Source: Vibrio celticus | Lineage (GTDB): Bacteria > Pseudomonadota > Gammaproteobacteria > Enterobacterales > Vibrionaceae | NCBI RefSeq assembly: GCF_024347335.1 | Contig: NZ_AP025464.1 | Coordinates: forward strand, 1,240,001-1,304,000 | Length of the DNA: 64,000 bases | Direction: 5' to 3' | Part shown: in pieces, positions 1 to 8,334 of the stretch | Position numbering within the stretch: position 1 is the first letter of the stretch | Layout of the letters: the number at the start of each line of letters is the position of its first letter | Notes under the pieces: generated by a model | Seen by the model: the letters and a program-made list of their open reading frames with translations, nothing else | Told to the model about the DNA's origin: nothing | Databases searched by the model: none | Translations under genes and position numbers: made by a program

Positions 1-1131
1 CTGATCACCTCTGGCTTTATTGATACGCACATCCACTACCCTCAAACAGGGATGATCGCGTCTTACGGTGAACAGCTACTCGATTGGTTAGAGAACTACA
101 CCTTCCCAGAAGAAAAGCGCTTCAAAAACCCAGTTTACGCACACAAAGTGGCGAAGCTATTTCTAGACGAGTTAGCCAGCAACGGCACCACCACGGCACT
201 GGTATTTGGCACGGTACACAAAGAGTCGGTCAACGTATTCTTCGAAGAAGCTGAGAAGTGCAACCTACGCATGATCGCAGGTAAGGTATTGATGGATCGC
301 AACGCTCCAGACTACCTTACCGACACTCCAGAATCTGGCTATGCTGACTCCAAGGAATTGATTGAAAAATGGCATAACCGCGGCCGTTTGCTTTACGCGG
401 TGACACCTCGTTTTGCGCCAACCAGCACACCAGAACAACTTGCTACTGTCGGTAAACTGCTAGAAGAATACCCAGACGTGTACATGCACACTCACCTTTC
501 TGAAAACGAGAAAGAGATCGAATGGGTGAAATCGCTGTTCCCAGAGCGCGACAGTTACCTAGATGTCTATGACCATTACGGACTCCTTCACAAACGTTCG
601 GTATTTGCCCATGGTATTCACCTATCAGATTGCGAATGTAAACGCCTTGCTGATACTGAATCTGCCATCGCCTTTTGCCCAACTTCGAACTTATTCTTAG
701 GCTCTGGCCTATTCCGATTACCAGAGATGGAAGAACACGGCATTCGTGTCGGCGTCGGTACTGATGTTGGCGCAGGCACCAGCTTCTCGATTCTGCAAAC
801 CATGAGTGAAGCGTATAAGATCATGCAGCTACAACATAAGAAGCTGCACCCGGCTAAGTCGCTATTCTTGGCAACACTAGGCGGTGCTCGCTCGCTGCAC
901 CTAGAAGACAAGATTGGTAACTTGGAAGTAGGAAAAGAAGCGGATTTCGTGGTGCTTGACTTGCACGCTACACAACTGATGCGCTTTAGAATGGAACAAG
1001 CCACCAAACTGGAAGAGAAACTGTTTGTATTGATGAGCTTGGGTGACGACAGAACCGTTAGCGAGACTTACATCTATGGTGAAAAAGCCTACGATGTGAA
1101 CTTCAAAGATTACAAGAAGCTCGTTAGTTAG
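1..1131 (+). CDS. guaD: Guanine deaminase, 5' end cut by window start
   Basis: Hydrolyses guanine to xanthine plus ammonia in the cytosol, feeding purine catabolism. The reading frame is open from base 1 and begins inside the protein with GFIDTHIHYPQT, which holds the amidohydrolase HxH metal ligands. Later ligands are HTHLSE (about nt 487), AHGIHLS (about nt 607) and the GTDVGAGTS aspartate (about nt 757). The C-terminal EVGKEADFVVLD is typical of the COG0402 family. Roughly 70-90 N-terminal residues lie left of the window, so the methionine at nt 52 is internal and not the start. It is the first of three amidohydrolase-family deaminases within 16 kb. Its position suggests that xanthine dehydrogenase genes may lie further left (inference). 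An intrinsic terminator follows. Confidence 0.93.
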   Translation: MITSGFIDTHIHYPQTGMIASYGEQLLDWLENYTFPEEKRFKNPVYAHKVAKLFLDELASNGTTTALVFGTVHKESVNVFFEEAEKCNLRMIAGKVLMDRNAPDYLTDTPESGYADSKELIEKWHNRGRLLYAVTPRFAPTSTPEQLATVGKLLEEYPDVYMHTHLSENEKEIEWVKSLFPERDSYLDVYDHYGLLHKRSVFAHGIHLSDCECKRLADTESAIAFCPTSNLFLGSGLFRLPEMEEHGIRVGVGTDVGAGTSFSILQTMSEAYKIMQLQHKKLHPAKSLFLATLGGARSLHLEDKIGNLEVGKEADFVVLDLHATQLMRFRMEQATKLEEKLFVLMSLGDDRTVSETYIYGEKAYDVNFKDYKKLVS

Positions 1132-1209
1132 GCTTAAAACCGAGTAACAATCGCCAGACAGCGACAAGCCGTCGTTAATTAAAAATCCGTCCAGATTTAT
1201 CGAGCCTTT

Positions 1210-1243
1210 AAAGACCAGTTGCTGATGCCACTGGTCTTTTTTG
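1210..1243 (+). terminator. Intrinsic terminator after guaD
   Basis: A perfect 10-bp stem, AAAGACCAGT with ACTGGTCTTT, closes a 10-nt loop and runs into a T tract. It lies about 80 bases after the guaD stop. Confidence 0.85.
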
Positions 1244-1419
1244 TGCTTAATTCAAAGAAATATAAATTAACCGATCACAGACAACGATCTTCGGTGACGC
1301 CAAGTCATTATATTGATAGGTTAATGTTTATACATTTCGACTTCATACTTCACTTTAGCGTCTCTCTAAAACATTCGTTTCTCAGCTAAATGGAAGCACT
1401 CAATCTAGAAAGGAATTCT

Positions 1420-2301
1420 ATGTTCGAACAGGTCGTCAGCATTCTGTTTCCCGTTTTTGCTTTAGCCAGTGCTGGCTTTGCGGTCGGTCGTTGGCTCAAG
1501 CCCGATTTCAAACCGATCAATCGCATCAACATGGATGTGTGTATTCCTGCGCTAGTGTTTGCATCGCTGACCACCATGCCGCTCGACACTGAGCAACTGC
1601 CACTCATCACCGCCTCTTTGGTTGCGGTGCTAGTGCCCGCTTTATTGATGATTCCAATCTGTAAGATTTTTAAACTCAATTTCAAGGCTTGGGCTCCGCC
1701 ACACATGTTCCGCAACAGTGGCAACCTCGCGATTCCTCTGTTCACGTATACCTTTGGCGAGAGCGCATTAGCCCCTGCAGTACTGCTGTTTGTGGTGTCG
1801 GCGTGCGTGCACATTAGTGTTGGCTTGGCGCTCCTAAGCGAAGGTAACCCGATCAAACAGATCCTCAAGATGCCGATATTTTTGGCCGCTGCATTAGCGA
1901 TGACGCTCAACCTGTCTGGCATTACAGTGTGGAATCCAATCTACGAAGCCACATCGTTACTTGGCCAAGCTGCCGTGCCTATCATGCTGTTATCGCTGGG
2001 TTCGCAAATGGTAAACTTGAAGCTGAGTGGGCTCAAAGTTGGCTTGCTGTGTACGGCTCAATCGCTGTTCACAGGAGCCATCGCCTTTGCCATCATCTAT
2101 TTCTTTATCCCGCTGCCTACGCTGCACTTACAAATGATGGTGCTGTTCACCATGCTGCCACCCGCCGTGATGAACTATCTGTTTGCAGAACGCTTCAATG
2201 TCGAGCCACCCAAGGTCGCGTCTATGGTGTTGTTCGGCAACTTCCTGAGCGTGGTTACCTTACCTATATTGCTGTCGTTCGCGCTGTCTATGTCGAGTTA
2301 A
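1420..2301 (+). CDS. AEC (auxin efflux carrier) family transporter
   Basis: An inner-membrane permease of about 293 residues with roughly ten hydrophobic helices. The N-terminus (FPVFALASAGFAVGRWL) and the internal PPHMFRNSGNLAIPL segment match the AEC/MdcF-type carrier family, whose members export or import small organic anions. The substrate cannot be read from sequence. An ATG exists at 1390, but the one at 1420 has a good AAAGGA ribosome site 6-7 bases upstream and is preferred. The stop codon overlaps tail-to-tail by 4 bases with the convergent gene on the minus strand. No terminator is visible at its 3' end. Confidence 0.85.
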   Translation: MFEQVVSILFPVFALASAGFAVGRWLKPDFKPINRINMDVCIPALVFASLTTMPLDTEQLPLITASLVAVLVPALLMIPICKIFKLNFKAWAPPHMFRNSGNLAIPLFTYTFGESALAPAVLLFVVSACVHISVGLALLSEGNPIKQILKMPIFLAAALAMTLNLSGITVWNPIYEATSLLGQAAVPIMLLSLGSQMVNLKLSGLKVGLLCTAQSLFTGAIAFAIIYFFIPLPTLHLQMMVLFTMLPPAVMNYLFAERFNVEPPKVASMVLFGNFLSVVTLPILLSFALSMSS

Positions 2302-2957
2302 TTGTTTGCGCATTTATCCAGTTTAAGCTCTGCCGTCACTTTAGTAAGGCGCAGAGCTATTGCGAAACAGACTAAGTAAGGACTCACATACCAGAAGAGG
2401 CTTTCTAGTGGCTGCTTCACCTGCGCTTCTCTGGTTTTTATGTATTGGTTCTTCTGTTTTTCATACTGACTCAACATACCATCCACCCACACAGCATCAC
2501 TTTCAACCAGCGATACGCTCGGCGCAGGAACCGTAAAATCCGATGCGTTCGGTAACAAGGTGAAATCGACATCTTTGAACGTGATCGCCGTATTCAAATA
2601 CCACAAACACGCTTCGTGGTGCTGAGCGTGACTATCTAAAGATGGCTGACCGGTACAGGTATCACTTCTTAATTTATCCAAAGAAAACTGCTGAACCGAC
2701 TCTAAAATCGCGACCGCTCTAGTTTGTTCTGTTTCAACCCAATCACCCGCTACTTTCGCACGAATCTCAGACACTGCACCCAGCATCCCGATACCCACCA
2801 AGAACGGCCATAAATAATCCATAAGTTTCCATTTGCGACGGCTCAAATTGAACCCACACCAAATCGGAAGATGAAAAAGGAGCGTTAGCCCAAGCGATAG
2901 CAAAACGAAATTCAAAGAGCTAGAGAGCATGAGTTCGCTATCAAAGAAGTTCATCAT
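2298..2957 (-). CDS. Hypothetical membrane protein
   Basis: I do not recognise the family. The protein has 219 residues. Two hydrophobic segments lie in the first 65 residues (about 13-33 and 48-64) and one near the C-terminus (about 190-205). They enclose a polar, probably periplasmic, region of about 120 residues with three cysteines. A tandem start (ATG ATG) is present, with no strong ribosome site. It overlaps the convergent AEC gene by 4 bases. The gene stands alone, and nothing in the context suggests a function. Confidence 0.65.
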   Translation of the reverse strand: MMNFFDSELMLSSSLNFVLLSLGLTLLFHLPIWCGFNLSRRKWKLMDYLWPFLVGIGMLGAVSEIRAKVAGDWVETEQTRAVAILESVQQFSLDKLRSDTCTGQPSLDSHAQHHEACLWYLNTAITFKDVDFTLLPNASDFTVPAPSVSLVESDAVWVDGMLSQYEKQKNQYIKTREAQVKQPLESLFWYVSPYLVCFAIALRLTKVTAELKLDKCANN

Positions 2958-3089
2958 AATGAGAGACTTGCCTGTATAACAAAGAGAAATTTGATACTAG
3001 GTTCGATATTAGAAAAGAGTGTAAGGGTAAAGTAAAAACAGCGCGAAAAGTTAGAGTTTGGATAAATAACATCCAATTGAAACTTGTCG

Positions 3090-3563
3090 TTATTTCAAAG
3101 CCAACACATGCTCGATAAAAGTCGACTTCTTTTCGCGGTATTCATCTTGTGGCCAACCTTCACAAGACATTTTGAGGGTGTTGTATTGCTCCACGAATGC
3201 CGGATTCGCACGTAGCTTGTCACGAAATGCCAGAAAGCATTCGAACTCAGAACCGTTAGCGACCACTTGCAACGCCACATCATGAGCGGATGTAGATTCC
3301 AACATACACAGTTCGGGTGTTCTTAAGGTATCGAGTTTCTCATTGAAGCCGAGTGTTGTGAGTTGTTCAATGGCGTACTCAAGTTCACTCGATTCAATAC
3401 CGACGAAGATATCCAAATCGCCCTTAGACACTGCAGATGGAATAGAAGATGCGCCTACATGCTCAATTCTCGCATTAGGGATTAGCGTTTTGATGTCTCG
3501 TTCGTATCGGACAAACAGCTCGTTGCAAGCCGCTTGGTATTGTTCCGCGGGGTAAAATTTCAT
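3090..3563 (-). CDS. GrpB/UPF0157 family nucleotidyltransferase-fold protein
   Basis: A protein of 157 residues. The segment IEHVGASSIPSAVSKGDLDIFV matches the GrpB (UPF0157) signature, in which a nucleotidyltransferase-like fold carries EHVGSTS and a D-x-D-like pair (here D-L-D). Family members are cytosolic, and their substrates are mostly unassigned. AAGGAT lies just upstream of the ATG. A small membrane-protein gene lies 16 bases upstream on the same strand, so the two may be co-transcribed. No functional link to the flanking purine genes is apparent. Confidence 0.8.
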   Translation of the reverse strand: MKFYPAEQYQAACNELFVRYERDIKTLIPNARIEHVGASSIPSAVSKGDLDIFVGIESSELEYAIEQLTTLGFNEKLDTLRTPELCMLESTSAHDVALQVVANGSEFECFLAFRDKLRANPAFVEQYNTLKMSCEGWPQDEYREKKSTFIEHVLALK

Positions 3564-3579
3564 ATATCCTTACTCCGAA

Positions 3580-3819
3580 TCACAAACTATTGAACACACC
3601 AATTGCTAACAGAAGCAACACGATGCTAATAGCTCCGATATAAGAGATTCTGGTTCTCTCTTTTTCAGTTGGAATCAATGGGGGGAAGCGCCCTAATGTG
3701 AATACTTTACAAACTATCCAGCCAGATCCGTAACCAATGAACTCAATCAAGAACGACTGAAACAGATACCTAAAAAATGAGCTCAATGCCCTAAAATACG
3801 CGACTATTAAGTCTTCCAT
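3580..3819 (-). CDS. Small membrane protein, unknown
   Basis: Not recognised. It is 79 residues long, with an amphipathic or hydrophobic first half (FFRYLFQSFLIEFIGYGSG) and a clear C-terminal transmembrane helix (IGAISIVLLLLAIGVF). An AGGA ribosome site lies 6 bases before the ATG, which supports translation. It is only 16 bases upstream of the GrpB-family gene on the same strand and may form a two-gene unit with it. Confidence 0.55.
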   Translation of the reverse strand: MEDLIVAYFRALSSFFRYLFQSFLIEFIGYGSGWIVCKVFTLGRFPPLIPTEKERTRISYIGAISIVLLLLAIGVFNSL

Positions 3820-4053
3820 TTTTTGTCCTAACTAAAGTCAATTTGGACTAAAAATGCCATGGGGTAGAGATTCATATCAAGAACCTTATACAGGACTGCG
3901 CACGCAATGAATCAGTTTAAACGTAAGTACTTACTATCGACATGCAATGATTCACAGAGTCTTCTTTCTCGTCAACAGGTGCAACATAGTGAATTGCAGT
4001 TTCGGCATGTTAGACAGCTAACATCGAAGTGTTAGCTGTCACGCATCTGAATA

Positions 4054-4326
4054 CTAGGCTTCAGTCTCGCCTTTTAAGTCCTTTAGAGACTGCAGGTTTT
4101 CATTAATTTTGAAGATAACTATCATCAATTCACACCAAATTCTCGCACCTATAGCGCCGCCTAATATCGTAAACGCACCAAGAATAAACTTCTCAAATGT
4201 TACGCCTCCATATCCTCCAAACATGGTTGCTAGTCCTGAAACTACAGCGATTAGCAACAACAACCAATATAGGCCAGTAACTAACTTAGGAGTTAACATT
4301 GAGTCGAACGAAAAAACTGATTTCAT
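4054..4326 (-). CDS. DUF4282 domain membrane protein
   Basis: A 90-residue protein. The pattern FSFDSMLTPKLVTGLYWLLLL, a glycine-rich second helix and the ending RIWCELMIVIFKINENLQSL are characteristic of DUF4282, a family of small two- to three-helix inner-membrane proteins of unknown role. AAGGAAAT is well placed before the ATG. It is a single-gene unit, with 234 bases of unassigned DNA separating it from the 79-residue gene. Confidence 0.85.
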   Translation of the reverse strand: MKSVFSFDSMLTPKLVTGLYWLLLLIAVVSGLATMFGGYGGVTFEKFILGAFTILGGAIGARIWCELMIVIFKINENLQSLKDLKGETEA

Positions 4327-4589
4327 TACTATATTTCCTTACTTTTTATGAAATTTATACTTGGGTATCTAACTAGTTCTTTGTGAATTTTCGCAATCAA
4401 AAGCTTTGAATTTCAACAAGCTTTCCTTTCAGAACATACACATACCAAACATACAGCCTAAATTTCATGACCAACAACAATTTATATGCAACTAAATGTA
4501 TCATGTGACGCAAATATCGAACTCACTTCGGTGGATTCATAAAACTATTAAGGATGCATACTAATAAAGTTTCTAATATACCTTTGTCC

Positions 4590-4622
4590 AAAAACAAAAA
4601 GCCCCGGTTATAGGAACCGGGG
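4590..4622 (-). terminator. Intrinsic terminator of the puuD operon
   Basis: On the minus strand, an 8-bp stem CCCCGGTT/AACCGGGG with a 5-nt loop is followed by CTTTTTGTTTTTGG. It lies about 95 bases past the puuD stop. The rest of 4327-4589 is AT-rich, and I see no gene in it. Confidence 0.85.
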
Positions 4623-4631
4623 AAACAGGGT

Positions 4632-4700
4632 GGGATGAGTTTGGCGCGTGCCCGTAAACCAAACTCTCCCCAAGCCTCACCTAAGACTCATGCTCTTAGG
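4632..4700 (-). other. Two further hairpins in the puuD 3' untranslated region
   Basis: Between the puuD stop and the terminator lie two inverted repeats. GGGATGAGTTTGG (4632-4644) pairs with CCAAACTCTCCC (4659-4670) with one bulged base. CCTAAGA (4680-4686) pairs with TCTTAGG (4694-4700). They could stabilise the 3' end of the transcript (inference). Confidence 0.45.
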
Positions 4701-4717
4701 TAAAGGATTTCACATGA

Positions 4718-6037
4718 TTATTGAAGCGTAGCGCCTTGCTCTACCCAAGTACCGATCAGTGCGCGTTCTTCGTCAGTCATTTGAGTCATGTTGCCGAGCG
4801 GCATCACCTTGGTTGTTACGGTTTGAGCAACAATCCTTGGGACATTGGCTTTAATCTCTTCTGGGGTATCAAACATCACACCACCAGGTGCAGCAGCAAA
4901 AGCGGCGTGGCTCGGGGTTGATGAGTGACACACAGAACAGCGCTCTTGAATGACTTTGTTGATAGTTTCAAAGCTGACGCCTGCGCTAGCAGTTTGTATT
5001 GCGTGATCTGCTGGTGCAGCTTGAGAACTAGTCATCGTTGATGCTGTGTCGTTTGCAGCGAGCTCTTCTGTCGCTGATTCAGTCGCGCTTACTTGCACTT
5101 CTTGAACCACTGGTGCTTGCACAACCGGAGTCATCTGTTTTTTCGCGTAAGGTGAGGTAACAAACGCAAGCGTGATCATACCCAATGCTGCTACTGGTAT
5201 TGTCCATGCAAACTTCTGGCTACCATGACGGGTGTTGAAGTAGTGACGCACCAAGATACTGAAGATCGCTAAACCGGCAAGGATCAACCAGTTGTATTCC
5301 GAGCCGTAAGTGCTTGGGAAGTGATTACTGATCATGATGAACAGCACTGGCAGTGTCATGTAGTTGTTGTGACGAGAACGCAGTAGGCCTTTCGCAGGCA
5401 GTGCCGGATCCGGTTCGCGCTTCTCTTCAATCGCTTTCACCAAGTTGCGCTGTGCTGGCATGATAACGCGGAATACGTTACCGACCATGATGGTACCAAT
5501 TATCGCACCAACGTGGATGTAGGCACCACGACCACTGAACACTTGAGTTAGGCCGTAAGTTGCAGCAACGAGCAGCACAAACAGCACAACGCCAAGCAAC
5601 ACCGGGGTTTTTCCTAATGGTGAGTCACACAGTAAGTCGTAGATAAACCAACCAGCAACGAATGAACCAATACCAATAGCGATTGCCGTTGTTGAATCAA
5701 GGCCAGAGCCCGGTGCAATCAGGTAGATTTCAGCGTTGAGGTAGTAAACCACACCCAGTAGACACACACCGGTGATCCACGTGAAGTAAGCTTCCCATTT
5801 GAACCAGTGCAGGTGCTCTGGCATTTCTGGTGGTGAAAGTTTGTACTTCTCTAGGTGATAAATACCACCGCCGTGAATTGCCCATAAGTCGCCTGAAAGG
5901 CCGGTTTTTGGGTTTACTCGGTTAAGGTTGTTCTCTAACCAAACAAAGTAAAATGATGCGCCTATCCACGCAACACCAACAATCATGTGAGCCCAGCGTA
6001 TTGCTAGATTCAACCATTCTGTAATATGCGGATCCAT
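4718..6037 (-). CDS. puuD: Respiratory urate hydroxylase PuuD with C-terminal cytochrome c
   Basis: Oxidises urate to 5-hydroxyisourate at the inner membrane. Family knowledge is that PuuD replaces soluble urate oxidase and passes electrons through its own cytochrome c domain instead of making hydrogen peroxide. The N-terminal two thirds hold about eight membrane helices with the family opening (RWAHMIVGVAWIGASFYFVW). After an Ala/Thr/Gln-rich linker comes a c-type heme motif, CSVCH, at about residue 367, with a candidate distal methionine in KVMPLGNM. The ATG at 6037 has AGGAG 7 bases upstream and is chosen. An in-frame GTG at 6055 overlapping the allA stop is the alternative. It is the last gene of puuE-uraD-alc-allA-puuD, all on the minus strand. 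Confidence 0.93.
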   Translation of the reverse strand: MDPHITEWLNLAIRWAHMIVGVAWIGASFYFVWLENNLNRVNPKTGLSGDLWAIHGGGIYHLEKYKLSPPEMPEHLHWFKWEAYFTWITGVCLLGVVYYLNAEIYLIAPGSGLDSTTAIAIGIGSFVAGWFIYDLLCDSPLGKTPVLLGVVLFVLLVAATYGLTQVFSGRGAYIHVGAIIGTIMVGNVFRVIMPAQRNLVKAIEEKREPDPALPAKGLLRSRHNNYMTLPVLFIMISNHFPSTYGSEYNWLILAGLAIFSILVRHYFNTRHGSQKFAWTIPVAALGMITLAFVTSPYAKKQMTPVVQAPVVQEVQVSATESATEELAANDTASTMTSSQAAPADHAIQTASAGVSFETINKVIQERCSVCHSSTPSHAAFAAAPGGVMFDTPEEIKANVPRIVAQTVTTKVMPLGNMTQMTDEERALIGTWVEQGATLQ

Positions 6038-6051
6038 AATAAACTCCTGTA

Positions 6052-6612
6052 TCACAACGCTTTAGCTAAGCGTTGCTCTTCCTTATTGTCGTCCGTTGGC
6101 AGATCGTCCAAATGCAATGCCACTCGGTCGCTGTCGAAATAAACTTCGTCACAGTTGTGCCCTTCGCCGCCTCTATCGACGATCAAGAACTGGTCTTGAT
6201 CAGTAAGCGCAAGAACTGGGTGATGCCACACCCCTTTGTGATAGTTCACTCCTTGACGGCCGTTGCTCAAGAAAGCTCGGCTATTGGCTAATGTTGGATC
6301 GTCGCCTTTTGGCGCAACAACAATTAAATAGGGTTGACCAAGTAATGGAATGAATGCCTGAGAGCCAAGTGGATGACGCTCCAACATTTTGATGGTCAGT
6401 GGGTAGCTCAACGGTGTGGCTTGGAAGATGCTGATGATCGCTTCTCCGTCTTGGTCTTGCACATCCGTTGTCGCTAGCTTGTGGTAGCGACGTGTTGATC
6501 CACTGTTGATCATGAAGAAATCACTATTATCGGACTCGATAACATCACCAAACTCTGCAAAAGCCTGCTTGGTTAACGGTTCGATGGATAAACGACGTAT
6601 TCCATTACTCAT
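6052..6612 (-). CDS. allA: Ureidoglycolate lyase
   Basis: Splits (S)-ureidoglycolate into glyoxylate and urea, the last ring-derived step of purine breakdown. The product is a cytosolic cupin-fold protein of 186 residues. The segments FGDVIE near the N-terminus, FQATPLSYPL, MLERHPLGSQAF and GVNYHKGVWHHP are the AllA core and include the metal- and substrate-contacting histidines. The ATG at 6612 follows AAGGA at good spacing; a TTG two codons upstream is less likely. It sits 14 bases after allantoicase, which makes its substrate, and 14 bases before puuD. Confidence 0.93.
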   Translation of the reverse strand: MSNGIRRLSIEPLTKQAFAEFGDVIESDNSDFFMINSGSTRRYHKLATTDVQDQDGEAIISIFQATPLSYPLTIKMLERHPLGSQAFIPLLGQPYLIVVAPKGDDPTLANSRAFLSNGRQGVNYHKGVWHHPVLALTDQDQFLIVDRGGEGHNCDEVYFDSDRVALHLDDLPTDDNKEEQRLAKAL

Positions 6613-6626
6613 ATTCAATTCCTTAC

Positions 6627-7613
6627 CTATTTCGCTTTCGTACCAAATAGACGCAAACGGCTGATACCACCATCTGGGAATATATTTGCACGTACATGGG
6701 TAATCGCACCAAGGTCATTAACCTCAGAAATGAATTCGTGAATCTCGTGCGCTTGCAGCTTTTGTGCTGGCAACAGTTCACGCCAGAATAGGCTTTGTGT
6801 TTCCACTTGGTCGTCGGTGCCACCTTTCACGTAAGCCGCTTGGATTGAGCAGCTGTCTGGGTAGTTACCTTTGAAGTGTGCCGTATCCACAACGATACGT
6901 TCGATGTTACCTGGGTGACCTAGTGCCACGATAACCCAGTCATTACCCGGTGTACGACGACGTGCTGTTTCCCAGCCATCACCCATGTTTTCACCGCGGC
7001 CTGGGCCTAAGATGTTGGCTTTGTTGCCGTAGTGCTCATCGCTACATGCGAGTGCTCGGCCACCGTGTTCAACCGATGCTAGGTCAACTTGTTGCTGAGA
7101 ATCTATTGCTTCCCAATCGACACTTGGTCGACCGTAAACACGCAAGCGCGCGACGCCGCCGTCTGGGTAGATGTTCAAACGTAGGTGCGTAAATACTTGG
7201 TCGCTTTCAATCGCTTCAAGATGATGATGATCACCCTGCAATGCCATTGAAGGCAGAATTTCTTGCCACTCTGTTGCGTCCGTTGGTTCACCTTGTGGTG
7301 AATAACACGCGTCAATTGAAGCCGAAGGTGGGAAGTTACCTGTGAAGAATGAGGTATCAATATCAACGCCAGCAATGGTGCCAGCTAGGCCAAGGCGAAC
7401 GACACAGTAGTCGTAACCTTCACCGCGTTTACGTCTGCTTTCCCAACCGTCCATCCACTTGCCGTTATCGTCATATAAGTCGTCTTTCCACTCTGGCGCT
7501 GCGTGGCTGAGTAGACGGCTTTTATCGGCGAAAAAATCGTCTGTTGCGAAGGTAGCTTCTGCGCCGAGTTTTTCGTCTGCAAGGTTTATGAATTGTTCAA
7601 ATGTTTGGGTCAT
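6627..7613 (-). CDS. alc: Allantoicase
   Basis: Hydrolyses allantoate to (S)-ureidoglycolate and urea. The product has 328 residues built from two homologous jelly-roll repeats of about 150 residues. Each contains a DGWE-(S/T)-(R/A)-RxR segment (DGWESRRKR in repeat 1, DGWETARRR in repeat 2), a D-(T)-x-x-F-x-GN-(F/Y)-P motif, and a closing (Y/F)PDGG-(V/I)-(A/S)-RLR segment. This is the full family architecture. The route therefore yields urea rather than ammonia. No urease lies in the window. The ATG at 7613 has a weak AGGATT site upstream. Confidence 0.94.
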   Translation of the reverse strand: MTQTFEQFINLADEKLGAEATFATDDFFADKSRLLSHAAPEWKDDLYDDNGKWMDGWESRRKRGEGYDYCVVRLGLAGTIAGVDIDTSFFTGNFPPSASIDACYSPQGEPTDATEWQEILPSMALQGDHHHLEAIESDQVFTHLRLNIYPDGGVARLRVYGRPSVDWEAIDSQQQVDLASVEHGGRALACSDEHYGNKANILGPGRGENMGDGWETARRRTPGNDWVIVALGHPGNIERIVVDTAHFKGNYPDSCSIQAAYVKGGTDDQVETQSLFWRELLPAQKLQAHEIHEFISEVNDLGAITHVRANIFPDGGISRLRLFGTKAK

Positions 7614-7687
7614 GTCCGTGTAATCCTATCCAATTAATCAAGTAATAATAAAATGAGAACTTAGTGGCTTATGCTTTATTCAATAAG

Positions 7688-7752
7688 GCTTTGATAAACA
7701 AGCCTTCGATAAATCAAGCTCTAATAAGCAGCGCTCTGATAAACAAAGCTCT
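7688..7752. repeat. Degenerate 15-bp tandem repeat between alc and uraD
   Basis: About four and a half copies of a unit close to GCTYTGATAAACAA begin near 7688, 7702, 7718, 7733 and 7748, spaced 14-16 bases apart. The tract fills much of the 183-base gap between uraD and alc. Other gaps in this operon are only 14-22 bases. Confidence 0.55.
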
Positions 7753-7796
7753 TGGCTCACTAAGACTGGGCTGAGATAGCTGTTAACTCCGTTAAC

Positions 7797-8312
7797 TTAC
7801 ATATCCCAGAGACGAAACATCGCGATCTTGTTGATCTCTTGAATCGCCGTAGCAAACTCAGTTTCACTATCATTTCCTAATCGCATCTCGAACGACTCAA
7901 GAATTTGGTAACGATTGGCTCCCTTCACCGCCATGATAAAAGGGAAATTGAAGCGACTTTTGTAGCTGTTGTTGTAAGAAGTGAATTTTTCAAATTCTTC
8001 GGCGTTGCACTGGTCGATGCCCGCCCCCGCTTGTTCTTTGGTCGACGACTCGGTGAGTTCGCCGTTTACTGCTGCTCGACCGGCTAAATCCGGGTGAGCG
8101 TTGATCAAAGCCAACTGTTTGCCTTGGTCTGCACTTAACAAGGTCGATGCCATTTTCAGGTGAAGATTCTCGATATGGTCGTCTTCGGCATTCAAACCTT
8201 GGTCATACACCACTTCTGCAACCCACGGGCTGTGTTCGTAAACATCAGCAAAGTGAGCGACAAACGTATCGCGGTCCATGGTTGTTGGTTGGCATGATCG
8301 AAATTCAGTCAC
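7797..8312 (-). CDS. uraD: 2-oxo-4-hydroxy-4-carboxy-5-ureidoimidazoline (OHCU) decarboxylase
   Basis: Converts OHCU, the UraH product, to S-allantoin. The product is a cytosolic, mainly helical protein of 171 residues. The motif HPDLAG carries the catalytic histidine (about residue 72). SYKSRFNFPFIMAVKG and the C-terminal RLWDM are also typical. The start is the GTG at 8312, which has a near-perfect AAGGAGG 6 bases upstream. A longer frame back to 8354 would overlap puuE and lacks such a site. It lies 22 bases downstream of puuE. Confidence 0.93.
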   Translation of the reverse strand: MTEFRSCQPTTMDRDTFVAHFADVYEHSPWVAEVVYDQGLNAEDDHIENLHLKMASTLLSADQGKQLALINAHPDLAGRAAVNGELTESSTKEQAGAGIDQCNAEEFEKFTSYNNSYKSRFNFPFIMAVKGANRYQILESFEMRLGNDSETEFATAIQEINKIAMFRLWDM

Positions 8313-8334
8313 GTTAAGCCTCCTTGCTTCACTG

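Noticed and set aside
1929..2375. Plus-strand frame overlapping the AEC transporter gene
   Set aside because: It is an out-of-frame shadow of the transporter gene with no family signature.
7688..7752. Repeat tract considered as a CRISPR-like array
   Set aside because: The units are contiguous, only about 15 bases and degenerate, with no spacers and no cas genes.
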